From the NCBI GenBank assembly GCA_014529385.2, contig CM043942.1:53136647-53200646 (forward strand): 64,000 bases of DNA, in the 5' to 3' direction. This DNA is from Adiantum capillus-veneris (taxonomy: Eukaryota > Streptophyta > Polypodiopsida > Polypodiales > Pteridaceae). Position numbers and translations under genes: made by a program. Positions 1 to 10,280 of the stretch are shown piece by piece. Each line of letters begins with the position of its first letter. Within the stretch, counting starts at the first letter, position 1. The notes beneath the pieces were generated by a model. That model was not told the origin of the DNA, did no database searches, and was given only the letters and a program-made list of their open reading frames with translations.

Positions 1-378
1 AAATTTATGATCCAACACTTGAGAAAACATAAAAATTGCGACCAAAACCAACAAAAAAAACAGGTGATTGTTATAAGAAAACACTAAGTGAACCTAAAGA
101 GGCCAAGAAGAGATATAACCATTAGCCTAGGGTAAACTGACTGTGTCAGGTGGTACGACTGATATTCACAAGTTTAAGATGAAGTGTCATCAAATTTGCA
201 TCACTTCAAGTGCATTTGAGTTGTGAATTACCATAGAAGAGTGAAATTTGTTAAGTGCTTGAGTCTAAGGTCAAAATAAGTCCAAACTTCATAAAACTTG
301 GGGGATAAACTTATATGGGCACAGGGAACACAACTATGCAAAAACAGACAAAAATTAAATCCCCATTGCTCTCTACCT

Positions 379-396
379 AGTCTATCGCGATAGACT
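379..396. repeat. Palindrome AGTCTATCGCGATAGACT, copy 1
   Basis: Perfect 18-bp inverted repeat with no loop, centred on a CGCG core. Confidence 0.95.
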
Positions 397-676
397 GATG
401 AAGGTGGTGATTGACTAACAACAAGGAAAAAACCTTTATACCACAGGTTTAACACATCAATACAAGGGTACTCACAAAGATTGAGTGAAACTGAACACCA
501 TCTTGACCACAAAACTTCCAAACCGGTGTTTTAGAGTCTGAATTCAGAGACAAGGGCAAGAAGGCTTTGACCAAATGTCTAAACAGTGTCAAAATTTGTC
601 AATGCACTACACAAGGAGAGGCTGAACCAGCTGTGGAGAAAACTTGAGAAAAATGCTAAAAAGGGAGAAAATTGCC

Positions 677-694
677 AGTCCATCGCGATAGACT
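677..694. repeat. Palindrome copy 2, one mismatch
   Basis: Reads AGTCCATCGCGATAGACT; one T-to-C difference in the left arm. Confidence 0.9.
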
Positions 695-974
695 AAGGAA
701 ACTGCTGCTAAGGACCATATCTTCCAAATTTCCCCTAGGGAGAGCTTTATCAGAGCCTATACAGCACACACACCAAATTTCAAGGCATTTAGACCACTGA
801 AAGTCAATCTAAGGCCCAGATAGAGAATCAAGCTCTGACTAAAATACTAAAATGGGACCAAAACCCAACCCAAGTGTCCAAACTTCATAAAACTTGAGGG
901 ATAGGCTATAGAGGGTAACTGGAACTCAAGGGTGAAGTCACAATTTTGAATTGACTTGTGCTGAGCAAATTGTC

Positions 975-992
975 AGTCTATCGCGATAGACT
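975..992. repeat. Palindrome copy 3, perfect
   Basis: Identical 18-mer to copy 1, exactly 298 bp after copy 2. Confidence 0.95.
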
Positions 993-1267
993 AAGAAAGT
1001 AGTGATTCAGACATATTTTGCAATTTGTGACTTTACTGCTAGGACATACTCTCCATATAGATCCCAGCCATCATTTCATATTTCAAATTGGACCACCAGA
1101 AGGCTGACTAAGTGGTTGCTATACATATTTGAAAGATTTTTGGTAATTCGGGGAAAAACCCTTTTGAACAGACTAACCATCCTTGTGTAGATCCCAGAAG
1201 GAGATCATCACAAAGCCGCACAAGGAGTCCAAGTAAGATTTAAGTTTGCAACCCAACTTTCATTCTT

Positions 1268-2160
1268 ATGTATTTAAGGTCGGGAGCCTTTGTTAAGTCG
1301 GGAGCTAAAAGTGTCAAAAGTCAAGTAAGCACCACGTCCACCGAAGAGAGTGTAACTCAGACGAAACTAGACCCATTAGCACCGATCATTGAAGAGGGTA
1401 GTGATACTGACACTTCGTCAGAAAAGTCCTTCTTCATGATGAGTCAACAGCCAGGAGGTTTCAACGGTGAAGGACCAATGCCAGGGGGAGCACCTCCCTA
1501 CATCCTTTAAACAAAACCAAGTTCACTATAATCTTCTTGGAAGGAACTAACTCGAGGGGAGCCTTAGTTTATTTTGACTATCGGGGATGCAAGTGTATTT
1601 GTATTGAAGAAAGACCAGCTCAGAGACTAGAGATAATTCGAGTCTATGATGATGGAGACAGATTCCGAGACGAAAAGGGGAACCACTATCTGATAGTGAG
1701 TAACCCTGAGGATTACAACAGATATGGGGATAATGTGGCAAAAGGAAAATGGTTTCAGAAACCCAAGAACCGCCTCCTAACATTGATCGACCTGGAGCAC
1801 TTTTTATGTATGATAAGAAAACAACCAGGGTCCCAACCTATAATGAGAATGTAGGGATTTACAAGCATGAAAGCGAGGGAATAGTCTCTTACTTTCGATG
1901 CAAGGAACCCTACCCAAACGAATTAAGCATGAGGGCTAAGGGATTTACAAGAACCACCACTCTATGCACAGTATCAAGGAGAGAGTAAGCCAAAGACTCA
2001 GGGGTCAACTGAACCTGGAAGAACACCCCTAGAACGAGTTCGGAAGGATGAACCATCTCTCGCGAGAACTGTTAGAAATTATGGCTTAGGAGCACCATTG
2101 GGAGAGGAACCTGGCCACTACAGAAGACCAGAGGAGGTATATCGACTAGACGGGGAGTTC
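1268..2160 (+). pseudogene. Element A: region N-terminal to gag, broken
   Basis: An ATG at 1268 opens an 80-residue stretch rich in Ser/Thr and acidic residues that ends GGAPPYIL and stops at 1510. Frames at 1537-1854 and 1749-1988 continue with coding-like sequence (for example YFDYRGCKC and YNENVGIYKHESEG), but with frameshifts between them. The position right after the leader array and before the gag capsid domain suggests the start of the gag polyprotein, or a separate upstream ORF as in some Tat/Ogre elements. I do not recognise a domain. The shifts mean no single product could be made from this copy. Confidence 0.5.
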
Positions 2161-2162
2161 CC

Positions 2163-2942
2163 ATGATGAGATTTGTAGACCATCGTAGAATTAGACCTTC
2201 TCAAGTACAAAAATGGGTAAACAAGAAATATACGGGAAGCACGGATCCGAGAGATCATGTAGCAGCCTTTGTGCGTGTAATTAGAGCTGAAGAGGTGTTA
2301 GACTTTCCTACCCAATTTGTTGGATTCGGTTTAACCTTAGAGGATGATGCTGCTACATGGTTTGACTCAGTGGAGCGAAGAGACTTTGAGTCTATGGAGG
2401 AAGTGTTTGACGAGTTTATCAAGGAATTCTCACAAAGGGGAATAGCTCATAATACAGTCTCACAAATTCATAAATTCAAACAGAAAGATGGAGAGTCTGT
2501 GCGAAAGGCAGCCCTCCGATTAAAAAGATATGTTAAGTTCTGCCCCGTGGAAGAACTACCAACTCAGTCCAAACTTATGCTTATATTTATCCGAGGACTA
2601 AGGAATGCAGATCTTCAGAAGGACTTACATATGAAAAGGAGCACGACGTTGAATGATTTAACCAAGGAAGCTCTATACCTTGTGGACAATTGTGCGGTCT
2701 ACAAAGAGGGTGAGTTCAAGGATCTTGACGATGATTCTTCCTCGCAACAAAGCGGAAGCAAGTCTGCTAAGACAACACCGAAAGGAGAAGTAGCGGTAAG
2801 CCAAGAGCAGCTTGTAGAGGAAGTGCTTAAAAAGATTAACTTGTATTCCAAACCACAAGCTAAACAACCAAAATGGTGTGCGATTGAACAAAAATGGACA
2901 AACCATGGGACGAGGAGTGTTATTATAACAAGGGATATGTGA
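2163..2942 (+). pseudogene. Element A: gag capsid region (Retrotrans_gag type)
   Basis: A 259-residue stretch with the usual plant gypsy gag core. It contains RDHVAAFVRVI, then a W at ATWFDSV, then EFSQRG and QKDGESVRKAALRLKRY, and ends in a Lys/Gln-rich tail. Gag forms the virus-like particle that packages the element RNA. The frame closes at 2942; related sequence resumes in another frame at 3056, so the protein is split by frameshifts. The domain assignment rests on residue pattern only. Confidence 0.75.
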
Positions 2943-3055
2943 GAGAATGACCATATGCTCCGCAAGCTCAGGCGACATCCCCTCAAGTCCCACCGAGGCC
3001 TAGATATCAAACAGGCAACCTACCAGGACCTGTAGGTGTAGAAAGACCACAACCA

Positions 3056-3439
3056 GTGTTGGGACAACAACCACCCCTACCAGGATTACGACCAGTCGGC
3101 ATAAGATACACACCCACAGTAACTGAGTCGGATGAGAAGGCTTTGATACCTATGCATGCATACTACGACGAGCCCAATGGATATGTGGCGAACTCTGTCT
3201 ATTATCCACAGGAAGAACCCTCTACACCAGAACCATGGAGCATGATAGGAAATACACGACCACCAACTGCTGCACAGGCAGCGGGGGAAGGAAGATATAG
3301 CTTGGATGAAAGAACACTGTTGTTCATAGCCAACGGAGGCATGAGCGGGCAAAGAATTGCACACCAACAAGAGGAGCTCCAGGAGCACCTCAACAGCCTA
3401 AAGGACCATGCTACAAGTGTGGTGGAGACCATTGGCTGA
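3056..3439 (+). pseudogene. Element A: proline/glutamine-rich gag linker
   Basis: A 127-residue stretch rich in Pro, Gln and Tyr, with no recognisable fold, between the capsid-like part and the zinc knuckles. It is in a different frame from both neighbours and overlaps the start of the zinc-knuckle frame near 3310. The low-complexity linker fits the nucleocapsid side of gag. Confidence 0.45.
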
Positions 3440-4017
3440 GGGCCTGCCCTCATGAAGAAATCATTAGGGTCAACGCATATTGCACCGAGTGTGGAATTAC
3501 TCACTTGATCCCTGATTGCCCTAAAAACCCGAGCAAAGGAGCAAAAACTACCTTGAATATGTTGGGAGCGCTGCCTTCCAGTGGAGGGTCAGAAAACGAA
3601 ACTCCGATTCCTGTTAAGGTCTTGACGAGAGCCCAAGCAAGGGGAAATGACAATCAGCCCAAGAGTAACGATGAAAATCAGGAAGAAATCAAGACTGACA
3701 AGTCTAGCATCATTCGTGATAATCCTTGGAAAGAACGAAGAGCGAAAATGAAAGCTAGACGTGAGCGAAAACAAAAAGATGTAGAAGCTAAGCTAATGAT
3801 AGCTCGAGAGCAACTTAAACAGCAAAGAGAGTCCAACTCTCTAAAATCAACGGAGGGACCAAGAAGTGCAAGCTCAGGAGGGTCGGTATTGGTAGATAAG
3901 ATCAATGAACCCTTAGATGCAATCTTGCAAGCATATGAAGCAAGATTGAAGAACAGACAGACTCTAGAGCAAAGGTGGATGACATATCCATATCCAGAGA
4001 TAGAAAAACAGAACTAG
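3310..4017 (+). pseudogene. Element A: double zinc knuckle and basic gag tail
   Basis: Read from 3310, this frame gives two nucleocapsid knuckles. One is CYKCGGDHWLRAC, starting at 3409; the other is CTECGITHLIPDC, starting at 3481. Both have C-x2-C-x3-H-x4-C spacing, one residue shorter than the common CCHC form. A long Lys/Arg/Glu-rich, probably helical tail follows (RRAKMKARRERKQKDVEAKL) and stops at 4017. Zinc knuckles bind the element RNA during packaging. An ORF counted only from 3505 cuts the second knuckle, so the true coding stretch starts upstream in the same frame. Confidence 0.75.
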
Positions 4018-4018
4018 G

Positions 4019-4513
4019 GATGTACAAACAGCTGATTGAAACTGCACAAGCTTTATTGGAGCCTCCACCTATGGAAGTGGGGGATAGAGTAATCAAACCA
4101 CCAAACAATGAAACACCTCACAAATTGAACAAAGGATACCCGACAAGATAGAAAACGTTAAATCCTTGTCGGATGTAGAGGATGCAAGAGACGTGCCTAA
4201 TAGCACTGATGAATCACTGAAAGATTTTCCACCATATACCCCTATTGTGGAAGAAAATTGGCCTGAAGAGCTATGGGAAACGGTGAGAAAAGCTCAAAAA
4301 AATATGAGACAAAAACAGTCAAATCGGCACCTTTCTCGAAGTTGAACTTGAATAAGCCTCCATGGGATTTAGACGTTAAATCATTTCAAGGGGATAATGG
4401 TTCAGTTGCATCCGAAGATAGCAGACCAGCATCACTCAGAACTTTGCCATCATATATGGGGGACTATGAGGCAAGGTCAAAATTCGAAGAGTACCTTCTC
4501 AAAGAATAGGCGG
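4019..4513 (+). other. Element A: degenerate gag-pol junction; the canonical protease core is missing
   Basis: The stretch holds a short frame (4273-4509) rich in Lys and Ser. In the related - strand copy the retropepsin ending ILGRPF sits here, just before a QLEMVHD-like tail. In this copy only the tail QLKMVQDW survives, from about 4526. The protease core upstream of RT therefore appears deleted or replaced. Confidence 0.4.
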
Positions 4514-5176
4514 GTCATGAAGCAACTCAAAATGGTGCAGGACTGGGGGTATGATTATTTGTATCTAAGACATGCTGAAACTACTACACGAGTAAACATG
4601 AAAAATCATAACTACCATGATGTCACGAGAACCCCTGTGGAAGAATTTGACTCAGCCACCATTAGTGGATCAGAAGTCCCAGCGTGGCTTTGTAAGAAAA
4701 AGGAGATATGGATGTGCGGGGCATCCCAATGTAGTGAATTTGACCACAATGAAAAGACACTAGAGAGGGTCTTGGAAGACGATGCATATATACGAGAACC
4801 TTTTCCTGAAGAGAAGCTCGAACCCCTAGAATGGTCTCAAATTTTGGCTACATTGGATGTATGCGTCAATGAAGTCACTCCCACCAAATTTTGTGATGAG
4901 AATGGCTACGATATCATACCATACTACATGTTGAGAAAAATTGTGGAGGAGGACGATGGAGATACGAGAATATGAGGAGAAACGATGAGAGATAGTCTAG
5001 AAGAAATACAGGAGGATACGAAAGTGAAAACAAGGATACGATGACGAGAAGTCGAAAATACGGAGGGAGACGACAATCAAGATCAAGACAATGACGTCTT
5101 CTACAATTTTCCAAACCAAAGTGAGAGACGCCAAAAAAGATACAAGAGTAAACGACACCATATCGGTCTACCAACC
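4514..5176 (+). pseudogene. Element A: protease tail and acidic linker before RT
   Basis: Starts with MKQLKMVQDWGYDYLYLRH, which matches the segment just after ILGRPF in the - strand copy near 55.75 kb. It continues with a Glu/Asp-rich linker to a stop near 4975. The next 200 bp read as very acidic or basic repeats in mixed frames up to the RT leader. The match to the other copy is the main evidence for its identity. Confidence 0.5.
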
Positions 5177-5983
5177 ATGCTGAGACCCATGCCGGAGTTT
5201 AGGGGTAAGACACATTTCCTTATGAACATTCATGTTGTTGATTGTGCTAAGGATAAAGTGTCAGGAAGATTTCTTAAGGTTGTTGAAGACTCAAGATTTA
5301 AGTCCAGAGTGTTGAAACCTAAGATAACCAGCAAAGCAAAAAAAAGAGTTGCATCAGAAAAACTAAATGTCTCTGGTGGTCCAATTATGACGAAAATTGA
5401 ACAGAAAACGAGATACAATGAGTTGAAACAAAAAATTAAAAATGTATGGACAACTGAAATGGAAAGTAGCGATGGAACGAACGCTAGTGATGGGAGTAAA
5501 AAGATAGATGTACCTCCTCACTATTGTAAGTACACCATTCAGGAAAGAAGATTGGTGGTTCAGCAACCAATGAGGGAGCCTAAATCAAACGAGTCCTATG
5601 ATGGGCCAGAGAACACCAAGAAAATAGACTTAGCAGAGCCAGGAGAAAGTCCTCGACCTGCTTACATTGCCACAGATCTAGGTCGGGAAGAAGAGGACTT
5701 ACTGATCAAAACACTTAAGGAGTTTCGAGATGTATTTGCATGGTCGTACAAAGATTTAAAGGGGGTGGATCCTAACATTTGTGAACATTCAATCCCTCTG
5801 AAGTCTGATGCAAAGCCAAGCAAACAACGTCCATACACGTATAATGAGACATTCGCCAAAAGGATAAAAGAAGAGATAGACAAACTTATGGAGGCTGAAT
5901 TTATTTATGAGATAGAGCACACGGACTGGGTGTCCCCGATAGTGGTGGTACCCAAGAAAAACAGCAATTACGAGTGTGTGTAA
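5177..5983 (+). pseudogene. Element A: RT N-terminal part
   Basis: Reads LRPMPEFRGKTHF, a linker, then a typical plant gypsy RT approach: EFRDVFAWSYKDLKG, CEHSIPLKSDAKP, EEIDKLMEAEFIYEI and SPIVVVPKKN. A one-base shift near 5960-5975 moves the next conserved block (RVCVNLKKVN) into the following frame. The same blocks occur in the - strand copy at 54.2-55.0 kb. The polymerase copies the element RNA into DNA in the virus-like particle. Confidence 0.85.
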
Positions 5984-7146
5984 ATCTCAAGAAGGTAAAC
6001 GCAGCAACAATAAGGGACAACTACCCTCTTCCTATCACTGAACACGTCCTAGAACGAGTAGCAAGCAAGCAAGCCTATAGCTTTATGGACGGATTCTCTG
6101 GTTATAAGCAATTGGGGGTCAAACTAGAAGATCAATACAAAACAGCGTTTGCAACAGAATGGGGCATATATGCGTTTAGAGTAATGCCATTTGGCTTGAC
6201 CAATGCTCCAGCCACATTTCAGAGATTAATGACACATGCTTTTAAAGAATACTTGCGAATATTCTTGGATATTTACATGGACGACTTGTGTGTCTACTCT
6301 CTATTGAGAGAAGACCATATAGATCATCTTAGAAAGGTATTTGAAAAGTACAGAACGTATAGGATTTGCCTCAACCCAGAAAAATGTGTATTCATGGTAC
6401 GACAAGGTAAAATCTTAGGCCACATAGTGTCGGCTAATGGAGTTACCACTGATGAAGACAAGGTAAAGGTGATCATAGAATTGCCAAGACCAAATACTGT
6501 ACGACAGGTACAATCATTTATGGGACATTGTGGATACTACCGACGTTTTATCTACATGTACGCTGTAATAGCAAAACCCTTGTATAGTCTAATCGCGCTC
6601 TTCAATTGTACCAATGAATGTGAGGAGTCATTCCAGAAACTAAAAGATGCACTGGTATCTGCACCAATTCTAAAAGCACCAGATTGGTCAAAGATCTTCC
6701 ATGTACATGTAGATGCTTCGGCATTTGCAATAGGCTGTATATTAGCACAACAAGGGGAGGGTAAGACGGATTTTCCAATCAGTTATGCTAGTAGACAACT
6801 CAACAATGCAGAAAAGAATTATACTACCACTGAAAGAGAAGGATTGGGTATGATATATGCGGTAAAGAAATTTCGGCATTACTTGCTCGCGAACAAATTC
6901 ACATTCTTTGTGGATCATCAGGCACTCTTGTACTTAGTAAACAAACCTTGTAACACGGGACGAATTGTAAGATGGTTCATTGTGTTGCTGGAGTTTGATT
7001 TTACGGTAGTAGTTAAGAAAGGAAAAACTCATCAAAGAGCAGACCACCTTTCTCGATTACTACATGGCGAAAAAGCTACTGGGGTAGATGATGATCTCCC
7101 AGACGCATACCTGTTTAATATAGAGATGGTACCGAAATGGTCATAG
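5974..7146 (+). pseudogene. Element A: reverse transcriptase palm and RNase H
   Basis: 390 residues. RT blocks are [33 protein letters not shown] and the catalytic YMDD at 6274-6285, then the connection with GHIVSANG and GHCGYYRRF. RNase H follows from about 6700: HVHVDASAFAIG (catalytic Asp), YASRQLNNAEKNYTTTEREG (catalytic Glu) and FFVDHQALLYL (catalytic Asp). The stretch ends at TAG (7144-7146) but the same frame continues, so this is a point stop. The style is Athila/Tat rather than chromovirus. Catalytic residues are present, so decay is recent enough to keep the active sites. Confidence 0.9.
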
Positions 7147-7158
7147 CAAATTATTCCA

Positions 7159-7905
7159 TTGCTGACATATGAAATCAATCTTGATGACAAACACACGGTG
7201 CAAGACATTAGACAAGCACGAAATTACACAATGCTTGCGGGAAGAATGTACCATCATGGAAACGATGGGATTCTAAGGTTGTGTATAAGCCCAGAGGAGT
7301 ACGAAGCGTATCTAGAGGAGGCCCAAAGACAAACAAGGGGATTCCATAGAGTAAATCAAATGATGTATGAACAACTAAGAAGACTTGGTGTGTATTGGCC
7401 AGGAATGACAGGCGATGTAGCTAAGTACATCAAGAAATGCGACTTTTGCACATCCAATACTACTGTGGATTATACCACATTATACCAAGTGACAGTAGCA
7501 CCCGCATGGAGTCATGCTATTGTGGAATATTTGACTAATAAGGAGCTACCAAGAGATTGGTCTAAAGCCAGACAAAAGGCTTTACAAATCGAAGCGAATA
7601 GGTATGCCCTCATTAGTGACCAATTGTATAAAAGAGGAACTGATGACCAACTGAGGTTAGTTCCTCATGAGAATGACTACTTTCCATTATTGGAACAAGC
7701 TCATGCAGGCATAGCAGGAGGTCATTTTTCAGCAGAGAGAACCGTAAAAATCATTATGGTTGCAGGTATATGGTGGCCGACCATGATTCAAGATGCAGCA
7801 GAATTCGTGAAAAGGTGTGATGAATGTCAACGCACTAAGGTACCAGTTAAAAGAGACGAAATGGCTTTAAGGCCAATGATGAGTGCTCGAGCATTCGCTA
7901 AATGA
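7159..7905 (+). pseudogene. Element A: integrase N-terminal region with two zinc-binding (H2C2-like) modules
   Basis: Two related modules occur in one frame. Module 1 (about 7210-7460) has LRLCISPEEYEAYL, then GFHRVNQ, RRLGVYWPGMTGDVAKYI and KCDFC; it keeps only one of the expected two His. Module 2 (about 7620-7840) has LYKRGTDDQLRLV, HAGIAGGHFS, GIWWPTMIQDAAEFV and RCDECQ, so all four ligands are present. Between them lies the usual EYLTNKELPRDW link. The frame ends at TGA (7903-7905) where relatives have Trp before the GLDFVGPI block, so one G-to-A change made the stop. The - strand copy also shows both modules near 52.7-52.95 kb. Confidence 0.8.
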
Positions 7906-7908
7906 GGA

Positions 7909-8481
7909 TTGGACTTTGTTGGTCCTATCACTCCAGCAGCGTATCGTTCACAAGCACAATATATCATAGTGGCCATGGATTACATGACCAAATGGGTGGA
8001 AGCAAAAGCCACAATGAAAGCAGACGCTAGAACCACGGCACAATTCTTATATGAATATGTGTTTACACGTTATGGCCTTCCAATCGAGCTGGTGAGTGAT
8101 AGAGGGACACACTTTGTAAATGAAGTTATCCAACATCTCTTAAATGAGTTTATGGTAATTCATCGCAAATCTGCACCCTATCATCCACAAGCCAATGGCC
8201 AAGCGGAAGCAACCAACAAAATATTGTGCACAGTTCTTACGAAACTGGTTAGTGAAACAAGAACAGATTGGGATCAGATGCTCTATTCGGCATTGTGGGC
8301 TTATCGAGTTGCATATAAAACAACACTCAATGCTACACCATTTAATATGGTATATGGGTTAAATGCAGTATTGCCTATTGACTTTTTGATCCACACACTA
8401 AGGGTAGCCACACAATTGGACTGGACGGGGCATGAACTTTCAGAACGGTTAGAGGACCTTGAAAAATTAGATGAGTTATGA
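7909..8481 (+). pseudogene. Element A: integrase catalytic core
   Basis: The DDE triad is visible: Asp in GLDFVGPI, Asp in LVSDRGTHF, and Glu in NGQAEATNK. The rest of the plant gypsy core follows (TRYGLPIE, APYHPQANGQ, WAYRVAYKTTLNATPF, YGLNAVLPI). The stop TGA at 8479-8481 lies inside the conserved DELxLNVVAA segment, probably from an Arg codon. Integrase inserts the DNA copy into the genome. It is in the same frame as the preceding zinc-binding part. Confidence 0.9.
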
Positions 8482-8503
8482 CTCAATGTTGTAGCAGCCA
8501 TAT

Positions 8504-8998
8504 ATGCAAAAAAAAAGACAACAGAAAGAGTTTTTTGACAAACATGTCAATAATAAGGACTTTAAAATGGGCGACTATGTCTTAGTATACACCCTTAAAC
8601 AGCATGCCAAAAAGCTAAAGAAAAGGGGAATGGGGCCTTATTTGATCCAAGAAATATCGTCCAGTGGAGCAGTAAAACTGTCGACTCTAGATGGAAAAGA
8701 AATGCCGAACTGGATTAGTGGGTGTCGTTTAAAAAAATATCATCTACCTTTAACACCGAAAATGTTGTTTCAATTGCATTATGGAAAAGCCTATAGACAG
8801 GAACAGCAAAGAATTCAGGACCAGGCACAACAAGAAGCCAAGGAACGGATTGCTAAACGAAAGCAGTTTCTCAGGACAATAAACGTGGTCACCCCAATCA
8901 TGACTGACGAATATCCTCTTTCGACATCCCAAACAAACGAAGCGGATATACAAAGCGAAGAATTAGCAAATACCATGACAGACTTTAGGGCTCAATAG
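8504..8998 (+). pseudogene. Element A: integrase C-terminal module
   Basis: After a one-base shift at the A9 run (8508-8516) the frame reads KEFFDKHVNNKDF, KMGDYVLVYTLKQ, KKRGMGPYLIQEIS and AVKLSTLDGKEM. This is the usual SH3-like C-terminal module of plant gypsy integrases. It is followed by a Gln/Arg-rich helix (about 8810-8880). There is no chromodomain signature, which fits Athila/Tat. The stop TAG at 8996-8998 is in frame with the downstream protease-like ORF, so the two may once have been one polypeptide. Confidence 0.8.
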
Positions 8999-9790
8999 GA
9001 CGATAGCATCATTGACGACTTGGAAGATACGTGGTGTAGTCCTTACATAAAAGCTTATGCAGGCACAAAACAAGTTGAAATCTATGCATTGCTTGACACT
9101 GCAGCAAAAATGAGTGTCATCAGCTTTGAGCTCTTTCAGAAACTTGGACCAATGAGGATGATCCCAGAGACACACCTGTTGAAAGTAGCATCGGGTGATG
9201 AGGTGACCACGTTGTGGTCTATTATAATACCAATCATAGTGCAGGCACACCAGTACACTACAAAATTCCATGTACTGCCACCAAGTAAATCAGCAACGCC
9301 GTGTATCTTAGCAGTGTCATGGATGAAAGCTAACAGGGTATTCATTGATTTGGATACTAATGAAGCACTGTTCCGAAATGACAACTTTTCAGAACCCTTC
9401 TTATCATATAACCAATACATGTCAAGGAGGAAACAGAAGTCAATACAACCACAAGGATATGCCCAACAACAAACAGAGTTTACAAGTCCAGCAACGTCTT
9501 ATCAAAAATCAACAACCATGCAGGGAATCAGGCAAGTTTGGGTACGGCGTACAGATCTGGCCGAGGCACAATTACATCAAAAGAGGAAATACAAAGTTTG
9601 GATAAGGCAAGACAGCCTAATTCCTATAAAAAAGGGGGCAGAAAAACAGACAAAACACCAAAAGCCAGCAAAACTTCAAAGAACCACAGTCAAAATCGGT
9701 CGTCGATTACGCAACGGACTATATTGGTATGGCGGCCAAAATTGCCAATTCAAAACAGGCCAACAACACAAGAAGGGAGGCCAAAGATGA
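8999..9790 (+). pseudogene. Element A: retropepsin-like domain located after integrase
   Basis: In frame with the integrase C-terminal module across one TAG. About residues 5-110 read like an aspartic protease: SIIDDLEDTWCSPYIKAY, active-site-like ALLDTAAKMSVIS (LLDTGA in active enzymes), the beta-strand region LWSIIIPIIV, and the C-terminal block CILAVSWMKANRVFIDL (usual form ILG-DWL). A Gln/Lys-rich tail follows. In most plant gypsy elements the protease lies before RT. A diverged homologue sits at the same place after integrase in the - strand copy (about 51.2-51.6 kb). The DTAA change may mean it is inactive. Confidence 0.7.
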
Positions 9791-10104
9791 CCATCGAGCA
9801 GTTATCTACAACTGTCAATGTCAAGCCACATCATGCAAACAGCACGAGGAAACAAACAGAATCAACAACAAAAACTACAAGGATCTATAAGACCCAAGTC
9901 ATCAAAGGAGAAAGAAAAAATGTTCCACTAGAAAATGTAACAAAATATACGACAATATCGACTTCAAAGGATCCACATACGCCAATTCAAAACCAGTGGA
10001 AAACAATCAAACAAAGAGCGGCAGATTTACAACTACTCCTTGCAAAGAAAATCTGCCAGCCAACTCAAGCTACCACAGGAAACCTCAACGACAAATGCCA
10101 ATAA
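9538..10104 (+). pseudogene. Element A: basic Thr/Lys-rich frame overlapping the protease tail
   Basis: A 188-residue open frame, +1 relative to its overlap with the previous one, rich in Lys, Thr, Ser and Asn with no domain I recognise. It could be the real C-terminal tail after a frameshift or a chance opening in A-rich sequence. Its length and the lack of stops in an A-rich stretch give mild support for coding. Confidence 0.3.
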
Positions 10105-10267
10105 GCGAATCGCTTATACCTTCCTCTTACACCGCATAAATTCTTTCTACATGCATTGACTGCACATGCATATAGGGCTATATTACAAGGCCTGCATTAG
10201 CACGAGTTCACACCCATGCACAGCATATACCCTTGACGATACCCTGTCATCCGGGAGGACTACAACT

Positions 10268-10280
10268 AGGAGGGGGGGAG
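10268..10280 (+). promoter_or_regulatory. Internal polypurine tract identical to the terminal one
   Basis: AGGAGGGGGGGAG occurs here and again, base for base, at 16350-16362 next to the 3' LTR. Both are preceded by an AAY-TAG triplet pair. It could be a central polypurine tract used as a second plus-strand primer. It could also mark the end of a separate element whose LTR follows, although the next bases (GCATTCC) do not begin TG. Confidence 0.5.

Larger units (their letters stand above)
281..1020 (+). repeat. Leader tandem array 1: about 298-bp units centred on an 18-bp palindrome
   Basis: Three palindrome copies lie exactly 298 bp apart (379, 677, 975). A flanking marker, TCCAAACTTCATAAAACTTG, occurs at 281 and 877, which is two units apart. 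The middle unit is diverged. The array ends about 275 bp before the first gag-region ORF. Plant Tat/Ogre-type elements are known to carry variable tandem repeats in non-coding parts. What is unusual here is the conserved palindrome inside diverged units. Confidence 0.8.

Noticed and set aside
228-521. 97-codon frame on the - strand in the leader
   Set aside because: It overlaps palindrome array 1 and runs opposite to the element, with no conserved features; probably chance.
1-1000. CRISPR-like array of the 18-mer
   Set aside because: The spacing is about 298 bp with homologous, not unique, spacers, and the context is a eukaryotic retrotransposon.
3086-3504. Two 100-codon frames on the - strand
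   Set aside because: Antisense shadows of the gag linker and zinc-knuckle region.
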